Shown here piece by piece: positions 30,545 to 32,134 of a DNA stretch of 32,134 bases. Source of the stretch: B33-G16 sp964611035 (GTDB lineage: Bacteria > Desulfobacterota > DSM-4660 > Desulfatiglandales > B25-G16); the NCBI GenBank assembly GCA_964611035.1, contig CAZSWT010000041.1:1-32134 (forward strand), given 5' to 3'. The translations under genes and the position numbers were made by a program. Each line of letters opens with the position of its first letter. Positions within the stretch are counted from its first letter, which is position 1. The notes under the pieces are model-generated. The model was not told the DNA's origin and did not search any database. It saw only the letters and a program-made list of their open reading frames with translations.

Positions 30545-31423
30545 ATGAAAGGGATCATACTTGCTGGTGGTTCAGGAACGCGTCTATATCCAATCACCAG
30601 GGTAGTCAGCAAACAACTTTTACCGGTCTATGATAAGCCTATGATTTACTATCCACTCTCGGTACTTATGTTGGCAGGAATTCGAGAGATTCTCATCATT
30701 TCTACACCTGAAGATCTACCAAGGTTCCAGGAGCTTTTAGGAGATGGCTCACAGTGGGGCCTTTCCTTTTCATTTGCTGAACAGCCTCACCCTGAAGGAC
30801 TGGCCCAGGCATTTATAATTGGTAGTGAATTTATAGGCAAGGATAATGTGTGCCTGATTCTTGGGGACAATATTTTCTATGGACATGGTCTTCCAGACAG
30901 ACTTCGAGATGCATACTCCAGAAAAGAGGGTGCAACTGTCTTTGGGTATTGGGTGAAAGATCCGGAGCGATATGGTGTGGTATTTTTTGATGAGGATGGT
31001 CAGGTGGTAGATATCGAGGAAAAGCCAACTTATCCCAAATCAAATTATGCAGTCACAGGCCTCTACTTTTGTGATAATAGAGTGCTCGATATTGCTGCTG
31101 GGCTCAAGCCCTCGGCTCGGGGAGAGTTGGAGATTGCAGATGTCATCCGCACTTACCTCCAGTTAGGAGAGCTTTATGTTGAAAAACTGGGTAGAGGATT
31201 CGCCTGGCTGGATACAGGTACCCATGAATCACTTCTTGAGGCGAGCACATTTATTGAGACCCTTGAAAAACGCCAGGGCTTAAAAATAGCGTGTATTGAA
31301 GAGATTGCATACCGAGTAGGCTACATTAGTGCAGACCAAGTTTACAGGCTTGCACAGCCAATGCAGAAAAATGGATATGGTAAATATCTTATAGAAATAA
31401 CCAAGCATGAGAGCAGTTGGTAA
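30545..31423 (+). CDS. rfbA: Glucose-1-phosphate thymidylyltransferase
   Basis: A 292-residue RmlA joining dTTP and glucose 1-phosphate, first step of dTDP-rhamnose synthesis. It has ILAGGSGTRLYPIT (5-18), VVSKQLLPVYDKPMIYYPL, LILGDNIFYGHG, VDIEEKPTYPKSNYAVTGLYF and GFAWLDTGTHESLLEA, all standard. A GGGAGAA ribosome-binding site precedes the ATG. Confidence 0.96.
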   Translation: MKGIILAGGSGTRLYPITRVVSKQLLPVYDKPMIYYPLSVLMLAGIREILIISTPEDLPRFQELLGDGSQWGLSFSFAEQPHPEGLAQAFIIGSEFIGKDNVCLILGDNIFYGHGLPDRLRDAYSRKEGATVFGYWVKDPERYGVVFFDEDGQVVDIEEKPTYPKSNYAVTGLYFCDNRVLDIAAGLKPSARGELEIADVIRTYLQLGELYVEKLGRGFAWLDTGTHESLLEASTFIETLEKRQGLKIACIEEIAYRVGYISADQVYRLAQPMQKNGYGKYLIEITKHESSW

Positions 31424-31440
31424 GCCATAGGCTTATAAAT

Positions 31441-31992
31441 ATGAAAGTCACCCATACATCTCTTCCGGATGTTCTCATCATTGAACCCAAGGTCTTTCAA
31501 GACAAACGAGGGTTTTTTATGGAGACGTATCATCAAAAAAGATACAAGCAATTTAACATAGATTGCATTTTCGTTCAGGATAATTTTTCTTACTCGGTTT
31601 GTGGTATTCTCAGAGGCTTGCACTATCAAGTTCAGTATCCCCAGGCGAAATTGATTCAGGTTATTCATGGTGCTATCTTTGATGTAGCAGTGGATATTCG
31701 GCAGGGTTCCCCAACCTTTGGGAAGTGGGTAGGTGCTTATATCTCAGACCAAAACCGGCACCAGATATTTGTACCAGAAGGATTCGCCCACGGATTTTGT
31801 GTGCTCAGCGAAACAGCAGATGTCCTTTACAAATGCACGGATTTCTATTCCCCTGATGATGAAGGAGGCATCCTCTGGTCCGATCCAGGTATTGATATTG
31901 ACTGGCCGATAATCGATCCTATGCTTTCAGATAAGGATAGCCAATATCCTTGTTTGAGTGATGTGGCCCCGGAGCGCCTCCCTGTGTATTAA
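31441..31992 (+). CDS. rfbC: dTDP-4-dehydrorhamnose 3,5-epimerase
   Basis: A 183-residue cupin-fold epimerase, third step of dTDP-rhamnose synthesis. The catalytic histidine is H61 in RGLHYQ, with KLIQVIHGAIFDVAVDIR, VPEGFAHGFCVLSE and DEGGILWSDPGIDIDWP following. The ATG at 31441 matches the usual start (MKVTHTSLPDVLIIEPKVF); an upstream TTG at 31417 would overlap rfbA and add eight residues, and is not preferred. 17 nt separate it from rfbA. Confidence 0.95.
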   Translation: MKVTHTSLPDVLIIEPKVFQDKRGFFMETYHQKRYKQFNIDCIFVQDNFSYSVCGILRGLHYQVQYPQAKLIQVIHGAIFDVAVDIRQGSPTFGKWVGAYISDQNRHQIFVPEGFAHGFCVLSETADVLYKCTDFYSPDDEGGILWSDPGIDIDWPIIDPMLSDKDSQYPCLSDVAPERLPVY

Positions 31993-32019
31993 GCCAGAGG
32001 GTTATAAAAAGGAGAGAAT

Positions 32020-32134
32020 ATGAAACTGCTCGTTATTGGGGAAAATGGCCAGCTTGGCTGGGAGGTATGCAGAAAGGGGAAAAATCAGGGTATTGATATG
32101 TCAGGCTTAGATCTTCCTGACTTCGATGTTACTG
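32020..32134 (+). CDS. rfbD: dTDP-4-dehydrorhamnose reductase, N-terminal fragment
   Basis: The last 38 codons of the window start at an ATG with AAGGAGAG 5 nt upstream and read MKLLVIGENGQLGWEVCRKG and further, with the NAD(P) loop G-x-x-G-Q-L-G of RmlD and an acidic segment SGLDLPDFDVT where the family has D-x-x-x-L-D-I-T. It is the expected fourth gene of the rhamnose set and continues beyond the window. Confidence 0.9.
   Translation, partial: MKLLVIGENGQLGWEVCRKGKNQGIDMSGLDLPDFDVT

Overview
The window looks like chromosomal DNA from an AT-rich, Gram-negative, anaerobic bacterium, most likely an uncultured Desulfobacterota (former Deltaproteobacteria). That is inferred from three things: the gene order (yceD-rpmF-plsX-fab genes-rpiB-dCMP deaminase-nrdR-rib genes-nusB), a glutaconyl-CoA decarboxylase-type carboxyltransferase of the kind used by anaerobic aromatic and acid degraders, and intergenic spacers full of palindromic and short-word repeats. 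No single marker fixes the species.

Layout. (1) 1-7305 is mostly minus strand: the start of a creatininase-like gene, gcdA, a decayed IS200-like element, a plus-strand class III aminotransferase, an orphan AmmeMemoRadiSam protein B, a 155-bp palindromic element, cinA and a zinc-ribbon NUDIX hydrolase. (2) 7361-17829 is a long plus-strand housekeeping run: yceD, rpmF, plsX (apparently CTG-started), fabG, acpP, fabF, rpiB, a dCMP deaminase, nrdR, ribD, ribE, ribBA, ribH and nusB. It supplies ribosomal protein L32, phospholipid and fatty-acid precursors, nucleotide-pool control and the whole riboflavin branch. fabH, fabD and glyA, which often sit in this string, are missing here. (3) 17857-19180 is a complete insertion sequence with terminal inverted repeats and a 6-bp target duplication; its DDE transposase is split by a frame change at a run of eight A. 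(4) 19253-25642 holds a stand-alone M17-aminopeptidase N-domain protein, leuS, holA, a convergent rpsT that overlaps holA, and murJ. (5) 26029-27416 holds tRNA-Ala(CGC), hisB and a lipoprotein. (6) 27417-32134 is the start of a surface-polysaccharide locus: a winged-helix/Rossmann regulator with a promoter and dyad in front, two exported helix-hairpin-helix (ComEA-like) proteins, then the dTDP-L-rhamnose genes rfbB, rfbA, rfbC and the start of rfbD.

I found no CRISPR array, toxin-antitoxin pair, phage module or clear defence system. The most unusual material is in the spacers (three MITE-like palindromic elements, two sharing their termini, and many spacers built from short repeated words next to start codons) and in some altered proteins: CinA with a degenerate C-terminal domain, RibBA with Gln where the DHBP-synthase metal-binding His is expected, the orphan M17 N-domain, and S20 with a tail coded antisense to holA. 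Several start codons were moved from the longest reading frame to sites with a better ribosome-binding sequence; each case is noted.
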